Shown here in pieces: positions 1 through 7,306 of a DNA stretch of 64,000 bases. The stretch covers positions 1 to 64,000 of the forward strand of contig MERQ01000106.1 in assembly GCA_001770655.1 (NCBI GenBank), written 5' to 3'. Made by a program: the position numbers and the translations under genes. The stretch comes from Betaproteobacteria bacterium RIFCSPLOWO2_12_FULL_68_20 (GTDB lineage: Bacteria; Pseudomonadota; Gammaproteobacteria; Burkholderiales; SG8-39). The notes below the pieces were generated by a model. It saw nothing but the letters and a program-made list of their open reading frames with translations, made no database searches and was not told the DNA's origin. Position 1 is the stretch's first letter. Every line of letters starts with the position of its first letter.

Positions 1-2
1 AC

Positions 3-806
3 GATCTCATCGACGGCGGGCAGGGCAACGACATCGTGCGCGGGCACCGGGGGGCGGACGTGGTGCTCGGCGGTGCGGGGGACGACCTCGTGGAAGGGGG
101 CCTGGGCGAGGACAGCCTCTCCGGGGGCACGGGGAACGACGTGCTGCGGGGCGGGCAGGGCGACGACTCGCTCGACGGGGGCGACGGAACGGATGTGGCC
201 GAGTACTCGGGCTCCTATGCCGACTACCGCATCACCTGGATGGAGGAGGGCTTCTTCATCGCCGATTCCGCCGCCGGGCGCGACGGGACCGACTTCGTCG
301 CCAACGTCGAGAAGCTCACCTTCCGCGATATCTCGCTCATCGAGACGGACCTCGTCAGTCCCATGCCGGTGCGCGACGTGCTCGGTGTGGACAAGACGGG
401 CGCGGCGATCGAGCGCGATGCCGCCACCCTCCGCATCGGCCAGGCGCAGCTCGTGGCGAACGACAAGGATTTCCAGGGCGGGACGCTCACCGTCACCGCG
501 GTCTCGGATTGGAGCGGCGGCACCGCGAGCATCGAGGGCGGCACTGAGGACATCATCTTCACGCCGAGCGCGGGCTTCGACGGGGTCCTCGGTTTCAAGT
601 ACACCATCAAGGACGCGCAGAACAATCTCGCGGCGCAGGTCGTGGACCTCTCGAGCGGCGAGACCGCGAAGGCGAGGTGGCGTATTCCTACTGCGGTAGT
701 AATACCCGCGGGGGATTGCGGCGGGGGCGGGATTCGTTCAGCCTTGACGGGACAAGAAAGCTTTCCTCTGGGAGGAGGGGTGGCGCGATGGCGTCGAATT
801 TCCTGA
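3..806 (+). CDS. RTX calcium-binding repeat protein, C-terminal part (5' end outside window, 3' end disrupted)
   Basis: The frame is open from the first bases of the window, so the gene begins upstream. About 20 glycine/aspartate nonapeptide repeats of GGxGxD type (for example GGAGDD, GGTGND, GGQGDD) bind calcium and form a beta-roll in this family. They are followed by a segment with VEKLTF and then a cadherin-like/Ig-like fold region with FTPSAGFDGVLGFKYTIKDA near bases 550-615. Family-like sequence stops at about base 670 (SSGETAKA). The remaining 45 codons are Gly/Arg-rich and look like random extension, so the true downstream part was probably lost by a frameshift or rearrangement. Such proteins are normally exported by type I secretion; no HlyB/HlyD genes are in the window. 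Confidence 0.75.
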   Translation, partial: DLIDGGQGNDIVRGHRGADVVLGGAGDDLVEGGLGEDSLSGGTGNDVLRGGQGDDSLDGGDGTDVAEYSGSYADYRITWMEEGFFIADSAAGRDGTDFVANVEKLTFRDISLIETDLVSPMPVRDVLGVDKTGAAIERDAATLRIGQAQLVANDKDFQGGTLTVTAVSDWSGGTASIEGGTEDIIFTPSAGFDGVLGFKYTIKDAQNNLAAQVVDLSSGETAKARWRIPTAVVIPAGDCGGGGIRSALTGQESFPLGGGVARWRRIS

Positions 807-967
807 AGCAGTCCAAGCCTACGTTCGGCTGGCCCGGCGCCATAGCTGGCGCCGGGATCTGCCATCTCGCCGCCACAATGAGCGAGGAAACTCGGGTTCG
901 CCTCGCGAAGGGCGCCGCTGTGGATAACGCTCAACCCGCAGGGCTTGCACCTAAGAAACGCCTCGAA
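677..967. other. Rearranged stretch without a convincing gene
   Basis: About 300 bases between the last recognisable residue of the first RTX gene and the left 28-bp inverted repeat. A 99-codon open frame (677-976) crosses it, but it has no family resemblance, no visible ribosome-binding site and an atypical composition. The stretch contains a GTGGATAAC-type motif and an imperfect inverted repeat (GGCGCCATAGCTGGCGCC at about 836-853). I read it as junction DNA left by an insertion or recombination event, not as a gene. Confidence 0.4.
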
Positions 968-995
968 ACTGTCTAGACGAGTGGGGCCACTTCTC
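968..995 (+). repeat. Left 28-bp inverted repeat (IS-end-like)
   Basis: The repeat has the form ACTGTCTA, six variable bases, then TGGGGCCACTTCTC. The same 28-bp unit with the same spacing occurs in reverse complement at 3130-3157, matching at 22 of 28 positions with all differences in the central six. This is the pattern of insertion-sequence terminal repeats. No transposase lies between the two copies. RTX-tail homology starts almost exactly at the inner edge of this repeat. Confidence 0.6.
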
Positions 996-1057
996 CTTCC
1001 GCAGGTACCGATACCGCCTTCCTCGATGTCGGATGGAAGCAAGGCACCGTCACGCTC

Positions 1058-1564
1058 ATGACCGGAACCGGTAGCACACCCACCGCCGGAACCCAAATCT
1101 GGAACACCGAGTACGTGACGCTTCTCGGACTGGGTGACTACGGAATCGATGGTTCCTCTGCGGCGAATCGCCTCGTCGGCAATATCGGATCGAATAGGCT
1201 GGACGGAGGCACCGGAAACGACACGCTAACGGGCGGAGCGGGGGAGGATCTGTTTGTTTTTTCGGCTGCCCCATCGAGCAACGTCGATCACATCACGGAC
1301 TTCGCTCTGTCGAGCGACAAGATCGTTCTGGACGATGTGATCTTTTCGGCCATCGGCCCCACGCTCGATGCGAGCGAGTTCCGCGCGGCGGCCGGGGCGA
1401 CGACCGGAGCCGACGCGGACGACCGGATCATCCTCAATCTGACGAACGGGGTGCTCTACTACGACGCCGACGGCAATGACGCGGGCGCATCGGCCGCGTT
1501 CACCCGGATCGACAATTCGGAGGCGTGGGCAGCGCTCAGCGCGTCGGATTTCCTGATCGCTTAG
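1058..1564 (+). CDS. RTX protein C-terminal fragment, copy 1
   Basis: It encodes a terminal RTX domain: GGTGNDTLTGGAGEDLFVFS, then the DHITDF motif and LDD, then the acidic C-terminal region ending near ASDFLIA. This type of tail carries the uncleaved type I secretion signal. Homology to the tail at 3409-4479 extends upstream of this ATG to about base 998 (SAGTDTAFLDVG matches SSGTDIVYLDVG of the other copy), just inside the 28-bp repeat. An in-frame stop sits at 974-976. The gene therefore looks 5'-truncated by an insertion or recombination event. The last 29 bases overlap the convergent gene on the minus strand. Whether the fragment is expressed is unknown. Confidence 0.6.
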   Translation: MTGTGSTPTAGTQIWNTEYVTLLGLGDYGIDGSSAANRLVGNIGSNRLDGGTGNDTLTGGAGEDLFVFSAAPSSNVDHITDFALSSDKIVLDDVIFSAIGPTLDASEFRAAAGATTGADADDRIILNLTNGVLYYDADGNDAGASAAFTRIDNSEAWAALSASDFLIA

Positions 1565-3059
1565 CCCTTGCGCGCTCGGCGAGCAGACGCCCGGCCTCGG
1601 CGATTACGCTTTCCCAATCGCCCGCGCGCGGCTGGCGCAGGATACGCATCGTGGGATACCAATGGGTGGCGGCGCCCGAGTCACCCCACCGCCAGTCGCC
1701 GAACCAGCGGTTCAGAAGCCAGACTTCCCACCCCATCGCGCCGGCGAGATGCGCTGGCGCAGTGTCGACGCTGATAAGCAGGTCAAGTTGCGCGATCAGG
1801 GCCGCGGTGTCCGCGAGATCGGCGATCGGACGGAGCGGTGCCTCGACACGCGGCGGCAAGGCGGTGGGGGCGACGCCGTACTGACAGCAGACGAGCCGGA
1901 CGCCGGGGATCTTGGCGAGCGGCGCGAGTTGCCGCGCCGAGAGCGAACGAAGCCCGTCGTCCCGGTACGCGCCGCTGCCCGCCCAGCAGACCCCGACCCG
2001 CAGCTGCGCCGGACTGTCCGGCAGCGACGCTTCGTCCTTCCACGAGATATACGGGATGCGCGCCATGCCCCCGGAGCCGTCCTCGCCGAGCAGGCGCGGC
2101 AGGCTCATCACGTGGCACCAGCAATCGTACGCGGCGCGCGGGATCGGCTCGCCGTCGCCGTACACGCGGCGCAGGTACCGCTGTGCTCTGAGCAGACGCT
2201 CGAGCGCCTGCGGGACGGCGATCGAGACCTCTTTTCCGGTCGCCGAAAGGACCGCTGCGTAGCGCAGCGCCATCAGGGTATCGCCGAACCCTTGCTCGTG
2301 CACGAGCAGCACGCGCCTGCCGCCCAGCGCGCCGCCCTTCCACTCCGGCTGGTAGAGCGGCGGATCAGGCACGTACCACTGCGCAAGGATGCGGCTCTGC
2401 TGGCGGCGCGCCTCGTAGGCGTCGAAGCCTTCGCGGTACTTGCCGGCGCGCAGGTAGTTGTCCGCGAGTTCCAAGCGAAAGTCGCGGTCGGAGACGCGTT
2501 GCGCCTGCCCTTCGAGTAGTTCGATCGCGTCTGCGCTCCGGTTCTGCGCAAGCAGCGCGCTGGCGAGAGGCCCGACGAGCAAGGATTCGTTCGGCCAGGA
2601 CTGCAGCCCCGCTCGCGCCTCGCGTTCCGCCGCCGCGGGATCGCCGGAGGCGAGCAGCGCCCCGCAGTAATACGCGCGCAGGCTCGCGCTCCCGGGTCTG
2701 AGCACGATCGCCCTGTGTAGGTGCGCGAGCGCGACCTCAAGGCGGCCGAGTCGGCGCTGCAATTGCCCGAGCGCGACGTGGGCTTTCGCATCCTCGGCAT
2801 TCGCTTGCACCGCGAGCTCGAGCCACTGCTGCGCCCCGTGCAGCTGCCCGGCGTAGGCTGCCGCGCGCCCGATCCAGCACGCATACGCCGGATCCGCGCC
2901 CGAGGCCTCGCAGACGCGCCGCGCCTCGGCGAGCGCCTCGGCGAAGCGGCGGGAGTCGAGCAGGGCTCTGACGCTGGGCGCGGGAACGGGCGCGACGACG
3001 CCGCTCGTGCTGTCGAGCCGCGCGCGTACGCGCTTGAGCAGGGGATCCTCGGAAGACAC
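1536..3059 (-). CDS. TPR-containing glycosyltransferase-like protein, copy 1
   Basis: The product has 507 residues. Residues ~25-220 are tetratricopeptide repeats (for example FAEALAEARRVCEASGADP and GRLEVALAHLHRAIVLRPG). The C-terminal half resembles the GT-B/heptosyltransferase-like domain often fused to TPRs. Its signature pieces are HEQGFGDTLMALRYAAVL and, near the end, LISVDTAPAHLAGAMGWEVWLL followed by WFGDWRWG and WYPTMRILRQPRAGDW. The likely role is transfer of a sugar to a protein or surface polymer. The start is GTG at 3059 (no upstream alternative fits the paralogue). It is a paralogue of the gene at 4451-5977, and both lie tail-to-tail with an RTX C-terminus. Confidence 0.75.
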   Translation of the reverse strand: MSSEDPLLKRVRARLDSTSGVVAPVPAPSVRALLDSRRFAEALAEARRVCEASGADPAYACWIGRAAAYAGQLHGAQQWLELAVQANAEDAKAHVALGQLQRRLGRLEVALAHLHRAIVLRPGSASLRAYYCGALLASGDPAAAEREARAGLQSWPNESLLVGPLASALLAQNRSADAIELLEGQAQRVSDRDFRLELADNYLRAGKYREGFDAYEARRQQSRILAQWYVPDPPLYQPEWKGGALGGRRVLLVHEQGFGDTLMALRYAAVLSATGKEVSIAVPQALERLLRAQRYLRRVYGDGEPIPRAAYDCWCHVMSLPRLLGEDGSGGMARIPYISWKDEASLPDSPAQLRVGVCWAGSGAYRDDGLRSLSARQLAPLAKIPGVRLVCCQYGVAPTALPPRVEAPLRPIADLADTAALIAQLDLLISVDTAPAHLAGAMGWEVWLLNRWFGDWRWGDSGAATHWYPTMRILRQPRAGDWESVIAEAGRLLAERARAKRSGNPTR

Positions 3060-3129
3060 GGCCGCAGACTAGATTACCCGGCGGTTCGGCTGACGAGCAT
3101 CACCCTCGCCTCGGCAATCGCGCTGAGAA

Positions 3130-3157
3130 GAGAAGTGGCCCCAAGAATTTAGACAGT
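3130..3157 (-). repeat. Right 28-bp inverted repeat (IS-end-like)
   Basis: Read on the minus strand this is ACTGTCTA, six bases, then TGGGGCCACTTCTC, the mirror of 968-995. Together the two repeats bound a 2.19-kb segment that carries the RTX tail 1 and the TPR-glycosyltransferase 1. No obvious target-site duplication flanks the pair. Confidence 0.6.
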
Positions 3158-3210
3158 CCGGTAAGTGTAATCTCGGCCCCGAGGGGCGACGGAATCGCCG
3201 GTACGCACGG

Positions 3211-3312
3211 AGACGACGACGGCAGTGGTGCGGGCCCATCGACCGCGTTCACCTAGGGTAGACGATTTCGAGGCGTAGGTCGCGCTCAGCGAGAGCGAGG
3301 AATCGGCGAGAT
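3211..3312 (+). pseudogene. Decayed third RTX C-terminal tail
   Basis: The DNA from about 3211 aligns by eye with the last ~100 bases of RTX tail 1 (about 1460-1560). Shared blocks include CCGCGTTCACC, GGAGGCGT/GAGGCGT and CGCTCAGCG in the same order. This copy has in-frame stops (for example TAG in CACCTAGGG) and at least one single-base indel, so it cannot encode the tail. The remaining gap bases 3060-3129 and 3313-3393 hold no gene; the latter contains frameshifted RTX-like codons leading into the next fragment. Confidence 0.55.
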
Positions 3313-3408
3313 GAGCGAAGGGCACGGAGCACAGATTACCTTCTGCGATATCGTTGAGGAAGAAATGCGATCGCACGACTACCGTGTCGGTGAGATAACC
3401 TCGGCGAC

Positions 3409-4479
3409 GTGGTGATCGAGTCGGGGTCCGATACGCTCGATGTAGTGCAAAGCTCGGTGAGCTATGCCTTGAGCGGTGGGCTGGAGAACCTGACGCTGAC
3501 GGGCAGCTCGTCGATCGACGGGGCGGGCAACGAGCTCAATAACCTCCTCGTCGGCAACGCCGGGGCGAACGTGCTGAACGGCTTGGCCGGAGCGGACACG
3601 ATGCAGGGCATGGCCGGGGCCGACACCTACTACGTCGATGATGCGGCGGACGTAGTGGACGAGTCGCCCACGCAGGCGGGGGGCGTGGACACGGTGTTCT
3701 CGGAGGTGGACGTGAATCTCACGGACGCCGTGCACTTCAAGGGCACGCTGGAGAACGTGACCCTGCTAGGGAGCGCAGATCTCGATGCCACGGGCAACTC
3801 CTCGGCCAACGCACTTGTCGGTAATCTCGGTCAGAACGAACTGGCCGGAGGGACCGGCAACGACACGTACTACGTGGATCGCAGCGACTCCGTGGCGGAG
3901 GCTTCCTCTTCCGGCACGGATATCGTGTACCTGGACGTGGGGGTTGCGAACGGCACCACGGAAGTGAAAAGTGGCCCGCTGCCGGGGTCGATCCCGACTG
4001 CGGAGGTCGAGCTGTGGAACGTCGAGAACGTGACGCTCCTCGGCATGGGCGACTTCGGGATCAAGGGATCCGCCGCGGCGAACAAGCTGGTCGGCAATAT
4101 CGGCTCGAACCGGCTGGACGGCGGAACGGGAAACGATACGCTCACCGGCGAGGCGGGGGACGACCTGTTCACGTTCTCGACCGCCTTATCGAGCAACGTC
4201 GACCACATCACGGACTTCCAGGTGTCCGGCGACCTGCTGGCCTTGGACGATGCGATCTTCTCGGCGATCGGCAGCGCGCTCGACGCGAACGAGTTCCGCG
4301 CCGCGGCAGGGGCCACTTCAGGCGCAGACTCCGACGACCGGATCGTTCTCAACACCTCGAACGGCAATACGTACTACGACGCCGACGGCAACGGCGCCGG
4401 CGCATCGGTGCTATTCGCCGTGATCGATAACTCAGGGGCGTGGACCATTCTTACGCACGCAGACTTCGCGATTGTTTAG
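3409..4479 (+). CDS. RTX calcium-binding protein C-terminal fragment, copy 2
   Basis: The fragment has 356 residues. It begins in mid-repeat (VVIESGSDTLDVVQSSVSYAL), a sequence normally found deep inside hemolysin-type proteins, followed by ENLTLTG, LVGNAGANVLNGLAGADTM and TYYVDDAADVV modules. It ends in the same tail as copy 1 (VGNIGSNRLDGGTGNDTLTG, DHITDF, EFRAAAGAT, YYDADGNGAGAS). Homology continues upstream to 3394, where the frame meets a stop at 3391. The bases before that read as RTX codons in another frame, so the gene is 5'-truncated and frameshifted. The C-terminal secretion signal appears intact. It overlaps the convergent TPR gene by 29 bases, exactly as copy 1 does. Confidence 0.65.
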   Translation: MVIESGSDTLDVVQSSVSYALSGGLENLTLTGSSSIDGAGNELNNLLVGNAGANVLNGLAGADTMQGMAGADTYYVDDAADVVDESPTQAGGVDTVFSEVDVNLTDAVHFKGTLENVTLLGSADLDATGNSSANALVGNLGQNELAGGTGNDTYYVDRSDSVAEASSSGTDIVYLDVGVANGTTEVKSGPLPGSIPTAEVELWNVENVTLLGMGDFGIKGSAAANKLVGNIGSNRLDGGTGNDTLTGEAGDDLFTFSTALSSNVDHITDFQVSGDLLALDDAIFSAIGSALDANEFRAAAGATSGADSDDRIVLNTSNGNTYYDADGNGAGASVLFAVIDNSGAWTILTHADFAIV

Positions 4480-5977
4480 CGGCTAACCGCTGGGCCAGCA
4501 TCGTCCGTGCTCGGGCGATTGGGCTGTCCCAATCCCCGGCGCGCGGCTGGCGCAGGATTCGCATGGTCGGGTACCAATAGGTCGTATCGCCAGATGTGCC
4601 CCACCGCCAGTCCCCGAACCACCGCGCAAGCAACCACACTTCGCGGCCCATAGCCCCCGCCAGGTGCGCCGCTGCGGTGTCAACGCTGATAAGTACGTCA
4701 AACTGAGAAATGAGCGCCGAGGTATCGGCAAGATCGACTATCGCCCGAGGCGGCGGCCGGATGAATCCAGGAAGCGCGGAAGGCTCGACGCCGTATTGAC
4801 AACTGGTGAGCTGTAGACGGGGTACCTCGGCGAGCGGCGCAAAGCGATGAAGCGAAATCGAGCGAAGCGGCTCCTCGGGATTGTCGGTGCTGCCTGCCCA
4901 GCATAACCCCACCTTGAGAGCTGACGGCGAAGCGTGCAGACGCATTGTGTCGTCGTTGAATGCGGCGAGGTAGGCTTTGCGTGGCATGGGGCCTGAACCG
5001 TCCTCGCCGAGCAGCAACGGCAAGCTCATCGTGAAGCACCAGCAATCGTAGGCGCGGCGCGGGATAGCTTCACCGTCGCCGTATACGTGCTGCAGGAAAT
5101 CCTGCGCGCCGAAAAATCGAAGCATCGCCTTCGGCACAACTGCGGAGATCCTTTGCCCGCGGGCGGCGAGTGTCCAAGCGTAGCCCATCGCCTGGAGCGT
5201 ATCGCCCAGCCCTTGTTCGTGTACGACCAGTAGCTGCCGTCCGGCGAGCGCATCGCCGTGCCATTCTGGTTTGGATAGCACCGGATCCCGAACCTGTTCC
5301 CGGTGAAGGCTGGGCCTTCGGCGTATCTCGAAGGCCTTGAAGCCGGCGAGGTAGTTTCCCGCACGGAGATACACATCAGCCAGTATCCAGGCAAGGTCGC
5401 GATCGTCTTTCGATTTCAGGCTTTCCTCGAGTAGCCGTATCGCCTCCGCGCCGCGCCCTTGTGCCTGGATTGTGCGCGCGAGCGCGGCAACGCACACGGA
5501 ATGGCCGGGGGATATCGCCAGCCCGGTGCGGGCCTCCCTTTCGCCGTCTTCCGGCTGTCCGTTTTCGAGCAGCGCCTCGGCGCAACCGGCGCGAAGCATC
5601 GGATTACGGGGCTGCAGTTCGACCGCTTTGCGGTAGTGTGCCACTTGCGCCGCCTTGTCGCCCAAGTGCTTGCTGACGAGGGCGAGCGCCGCGTGCGCCC
5701 TGACGTCCAGCGGATTCGAACCAAGGGCAATCTCCAGCCAAGGCTTCGCCTGCACGGGCCGTCCCACCAAAGCTGTTGCAAATCCGATCCAGTAGGCATG
5801 TGCGGGGTCCGCACCGGACGCCTCACAGGCGGCCCGCGCTGCGCCGACCGCCTCCGGAAAACGTCTCTCGTCGATGAGCCTTCGAACAGCAGGCAGTTCA
5901 ATCGGTGCCACATCGCTCGAATCCCCTAGACGTCGGCGGACCTTTTCAAACAGCGGATCGTCAACAAAAGGAAGCAC
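4451..5977 (-). CDS. TPR-containing glycosyltransferase-like protein, copy 2
   Basis: The product has 508 residues and is a full-length paralogue of the gene at 1536-3059, with shared architecture and many shared blocks (CEASGADPAHAYWIG, VYGDGEAIPRRAYDCWC, LGEDGSGPM, LISVDTAAAHLAGAMGREVWLL, WYPTMRILRQPRAGDWDS). An N-terminal TPR superhelix of about 220 residues is followed by a glycosyltransferase-like domain with HEQGLGDTLQAMGYAW. The start is GTG at 5977, which aligns with the GTG start of copy 1. Position next to RTX tails suggests that it glycosylates or helps assemble such surface or secreted proteins; this is inference. Confidence 0.75.
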   Translation of the reverse strand: MLPFVDDPLFEKVRRRLGDSSDVAPIELPAVRRLIDERRFPEAVGAARAACEASGADPAHAYWIGFATALVGRPVQAKPWLEIALGSNPLDVRAHAALALVSKHLGDKAAQVAHYRKAVELQPRNPMLRAGCAEALLENGQPEDGEREARTGLAISPGHSVCVAALARTIQAQGRGAEAIRLLEESLKSKDDRDLAWILADVYLRAGNYLAGFKAFEIRRRPSLHREQVRDPVLSKPEWHGDALAGRQLLVVHEQGLGDTLQAMGYAWTLAARGQRISAVVPKAMLRFFGAQDFLQHVYGDGEAIPRRAYDCWCFTMSLPLLLGEDGSGPMPRKAYLAAFNDDTMRLHASPSALKVGLCWAGSTDNPEEPLRSISLHRFAPLAEVPRLQLTSCQYGVEPSALPGFIRPPPRAIVDLADTSALISQFDVLISVDTAAAHLAGAMGREVWLLARWFGDWRWGTSGDTTYWYPTMRILRQPRAGDWDSPIARARTMLAQRLAAKQSRSLRA

Positions 5978-6059
5978 GGCGCAGAGATTGAGTGCTTAAA
6001 CTTTAGGGATCGATGCTAATCCTTGCCGACGGGCAATTCCAGTCGGCATCATTCGCCCT

Positions 6060-7214
6060 ATGTCCACCATGCCTCACGGCCGGCCGCTGCGCCGCCATTG
6101 GTTGCTCGACGAAGGCCTGCGCTTCCTGAACCACGGCTCCTACGGCGCCACGCCGCGCGCCGTGCTCGATGCCCAGGCGCAATGGCGCAGCCGCATGGAG
6201 CGCCAGCCCGACCGCTTCATGGTCACGGAGCTGCCCGCCGCGCTGGAGGCCGCCGCGGCGCGGCTCGCGGAGTTCGTCGGCGCGCTGCCGGGCTCGCTCG
6301 CGTTCGTCGAGAACGCAACCGCGGGCGTGAACACAGTGCTGCGCTCGCTCGATTTCGCTCTCGGCGACGAGATCGTCCTTTCGCGGCACGCCTATACGGG
6401 GATTCGCAACGGCGCGCAGTACGCCGCTACACGAAGCGGCGCGCGCATCGTCGAGGCGCAAACACCTTTCCCGGTCACGGACTCCGCTGCGATCGCCGAC
6501 GCCTACGCGAGCGCGATCGGCAACCGCACCCGGCTCGCGATCGTGGACCACATCGGCTCGCCCACCGCGCTCATCCATCCCGTGGCCGAGATCGTGCGCG
6601 CGTGCCGCGCACGCAACGTGCCGGTGCTGGTGGACGGCGCGCACGCGCCGGGCTCGCTCGAGCTCGATCTCGCCGCGCTGGACGCCGACTGGTACACCGG
6701 CAACTGCCACAAGTGGCTCTACGCGCCGAAAGGCTGCGCGTTCCTCTGCACCGCGCCGCGCGCGCAGGAGGTGACGCGCCCGCTCGCGATCTCGAATTTC
6801 GCCGGCGAGGGCTACTGGCGCGAATTCTCCTGGACCGGCACGCGCGACCCGAGCGCGTTCCTGTCTGTGACCGCGGCGCTCGACTTCTGGACCGAGATGG
6901 GCGGCGCGGCGATCCCGGCCTGGAACCACCGCCTCGTCGTAGAGGCGGCAGCGAAGATCAATGCAGCCTGGGGCACCGAGCCGACCGCTCCGGAAGCGAT
7001 GCTCGCCGGCATGGCGACGCTGAAGCTCCCGTGGGCGGGCGAAGCCACGCAGGCGATCGCCGACCGCGTGCACGACTGGCTGCTCGCCGAGCGGCGGATC
7101 GAGGTGCCGGTGCTCGCCTTCGACGGGGCGCTGTGGTGCCGGATCTCCGGCCAGATCTACAACGACCTCGCTGACTACCTCGCGCTCGGCGAGGCAATGC
7201 CGCAGGCGTTGTAA
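6060..7214 (+). CDS. PLP-dependent aminotransferase class V (isopenicillin-N epimerase/CefD-like)
   Basis: A 384-residue fold-type I PLP enzyme. The N-terminus LNHGSYGATPRAV and the segment AFVENATAGVNTVLRSL are typical of the CefD/cysteine-desulfurase-like subgroup. Asp192 in VDGAHAPGSL should contact the PLP ring nitrogen, and Lys218 in GNCHKWLYAPKG is the expected Schiff-base lysine. The length fits the family. Substrate cannot be read from sequence; family members include epimerases, desulfurases and ergothioneine/hercynine lyases. It stands alone between a minus-strand TPR gene and the convergent CoxL gene. The ATG at 6060 is the first start after the short intergenic gap. Confidence 0.8.
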   Translation: MSTMPHGRPLRRHWLLDEGLRFLNHGSYGATPRAVLDAQAQWRSRMERQPDRFMVTELPAALEAAAARLAEFVGALPGSLAFVENATAGVNTVLRSLDFALGDEIVLSRHAYTGIRNGAQYAATRSGARIVEAQTPFPVTDSAAIADAYASAIGNRTRLAIVDHIGSPTALIHPVAEIVRACRARNVPVLVDGAHAPGSLELDLAALDADWYTGNCHKWLYAPKGCAFLCTAPRAQEVTRPLAISNFAGEGYWREFSWTGTRDPSAFLSVTAALDFWTEMGGAAIPAWNHRLVVEAAAKINAAWGTEPTAPEAMLAGMATLKLPWAGEATQAIADRVHDWLLAERRIEVPVLAFDGALWCRISGQIYNDLADYLALGEAMPQAL

Positions 7215-7269
7215 AGACCTTTCCGTAGCGCGTCAGCCGAGCATCCGCTTCGCAGGCGCTTTATGCAAA

Positions 7270-7288
7270 TTGTAAATTCAACTTACAA
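7270..7288. promoter_or_regulatory. AT-rich near-palindrome between convergent genes
   Basis: The sequence TTGTAAATTCAACTTACAA has perfect 6-base arms TTGTAA/TTACAA and 16 of 18 symmetric positions around one central base. It is flanked by a GCAAAT direct repeat. It is strikingly AT-rich for this genome and resembles a dimeric repressor operator. It lies at the 3' end of two convergent genes, where no promoter is expected, so its role is unclear. Confidence 0.3.
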
Positions 7289-7306
7289 TCTGCAAATAGC
7301 AGCTCT

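Noticed and set aside
60-200. Regular short repeats at the window start as a CRISPR or satellite array
   Set aside because: The repeats are 27-base codings of Gly/Asp nonapeptides in frame, as expected for RTX; there are no unique spacers between identical repeats.
677-976. 99-codon open frame between the first RTX gene and the inverted repeat
   Set aside because: No ribosome-binding site, no similarity, and it runs across a probable rearrangement junction.
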